DNA from: Acidovorax_G lacteus | GTDB lineage: Bacteria > Pseudomonadota > Gammaproteobacteria > Burkholderiales > Burkholderiaceae_C | NCBI RefSeq assembly: GCF_039540375.1 | Contig: NZ_BAABEX010000009.1 | Location: 1-64,000, forward strand | Direction: 5' to 3' | Length of the DNA: 64,000 nt | Shown here: one piece after another, positions 63,767 through 64,000 of the stretch | How positions within the stretch are numbered: position 1 is the stretch's first letter | Layout: each line of letters begins with the position of its first letter | Translations under genes and position numbers: made by a program | Notes under the pieces: generated by a model | The model's database searches: none | Seen by the model: only the letters and a program-made list of their open reading frames with translations | What the model was told of the DNA's origin: nothing

Positions 63767-64000
63767 TCAGAGGCTGCCCTTGGTGGACGGAATCACGCCT
63801 GCGGCGCGCGGGTCGCGTTCCAGCGCAGCGCGCAGCGCACGGGCAAAGGCCTTGAACACGGTTTCGCACTGGTGGTGCGCGTTCACGCCCTTGAGGTTGT
63901 CGATGTGCAGCGTCACGCCCGCGTGGTTCACGAAGCCCTGGAAGAATTCGTAGGTGAGCTGGGTGTCGAAGCCGCCGATCATGCCGCTGGTGAACGGAAT
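63767..64000 (-). CDS. hisB: Imidazoleglycerol-phosphate dehydratase (partial, 3' part)
   Basis: The C-terminal 77 residues of HisB are in the window; the gene runs off the right edge. It reads IPFTSGMIGGFDTQLTYEFFQGFVNHAGVTLHIDNLKGVNAHHQCETVFKAFARALRAALERDPRAAGVIPSTKGSL. MIGGFDTQLTYEFF and NAHHQCETVFKAFARALRAAL (metal-binding HHxxE) are diagnostic. The C-terminus PSTKGSL is standard. It dehydrates imidazole glycerol phosphate in histidine synthesis and is the first his gene visible here, followed by hisH, hisA and hisF. Confidence 0.95.
   Translation of the reverse strand: MPFTSGMIGGFDTQLTYEFFQGFVNHAGVTLHIDNLKGVNAHHQCETVFKAFARALRAALERDPRAAGVIPSTKGSL

Overview
The window is a gene-dense, very GC-rich chromosomal segment of a betaproteobacterium, most likely family Comamonadaceae (Acidovorax or a close relative). 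Three things suggest this: the gene content and order (yibN-grxC-secB-gpsA divergent from gpmA, lysR/lysA, ispH-fkpB, hisB-hisH-hisA-hisF); E. coli-like but clearly betaproteobacterial proteins; and family-typical dispersed repeats with the core AAGCACGAGCAGCTATCAAA. The genus is an inference. I see no rRNA, tRNA, CRISPR array, prophage or intact insertion sequence.

Layout. 1-540: non-coding dispersed repeat with a strong hairpin. 543-4674: ispH-fkpB (minus), radC and an Smr-domain gene (plus), then a DUF2199-type gene and a group II truncated globin (minus). 4849-9100: a large FtsX-type permease without a visible ATPase partner, and a membrane-anchored C13 (legumain/caspase-fold) peptidase. 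9173-25920: a formate dehydrogenase region of about 16.7 kb, all on the minus strand. In transcription order it holds a LysR regulator; a cytosolic NAD-type formate dehydrogenase (a fused FdsG-FdsB protein and an FdsA-like catalytic subunit); DUF3305 and DUF3306 proteins; a 700-residue polyferredoxin; a TorD-type chaperone; a 70-residue Tat-signal protein; a periplasmic, membrane-bound formate dehydrogenase (FdhA, FdhB, a small lipoprotein, cytochrome b subunit FdhC); a small secreted protein; a terminator; and fdhD. Soluble and respiratory formate oxidation are thus encoded together with their maturation factors.

25945-37760: mrp/apbC; a 264-bp element of nested inverted repeats; a membrane-anchored Mrr-like nuclease-fold protein; a patatin lipase; a surface protein with a PEP-CTERM-like tail; a strictosidine-synthase-like beta-propeller; metG; a YitT-family protein; a SulP transporter; a BamE/SmpA-like lipoprotein; and a DUF3460 protein. 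37941-51738: scpA; NAD biosynthesis (nadB, nadA, nadC) interleaved with a CHMI-like isomerase and a PabB-PabC fusion; pantothenate genes panB-panC; the lysR/lysA divergent pair; gpsA and secB.

51847-64000: grxC, yibN, gpmA, ctpA and a moeB/thiF-type E1-like gene; a signalling block with a single-domain receiver, a NarL-type regulator and a divergent CHASE3 histidine kinase; two small envelope-stress-like proteins (DUF1328, BON); a zinc metallopeptidase-like gene overlapping an alpha/beta hydrolase; and hisF, hisA, hisH and the 3' part of hisB, which runs off the right edge. A dispersed short repeat recurs at least eight times. In several places it has become coding sequence (an FdsG-FdsB linker, a MetG linker, the C-terminus of a LysR protein, the start of PabBC), which is one of the more interesting structural signals here.
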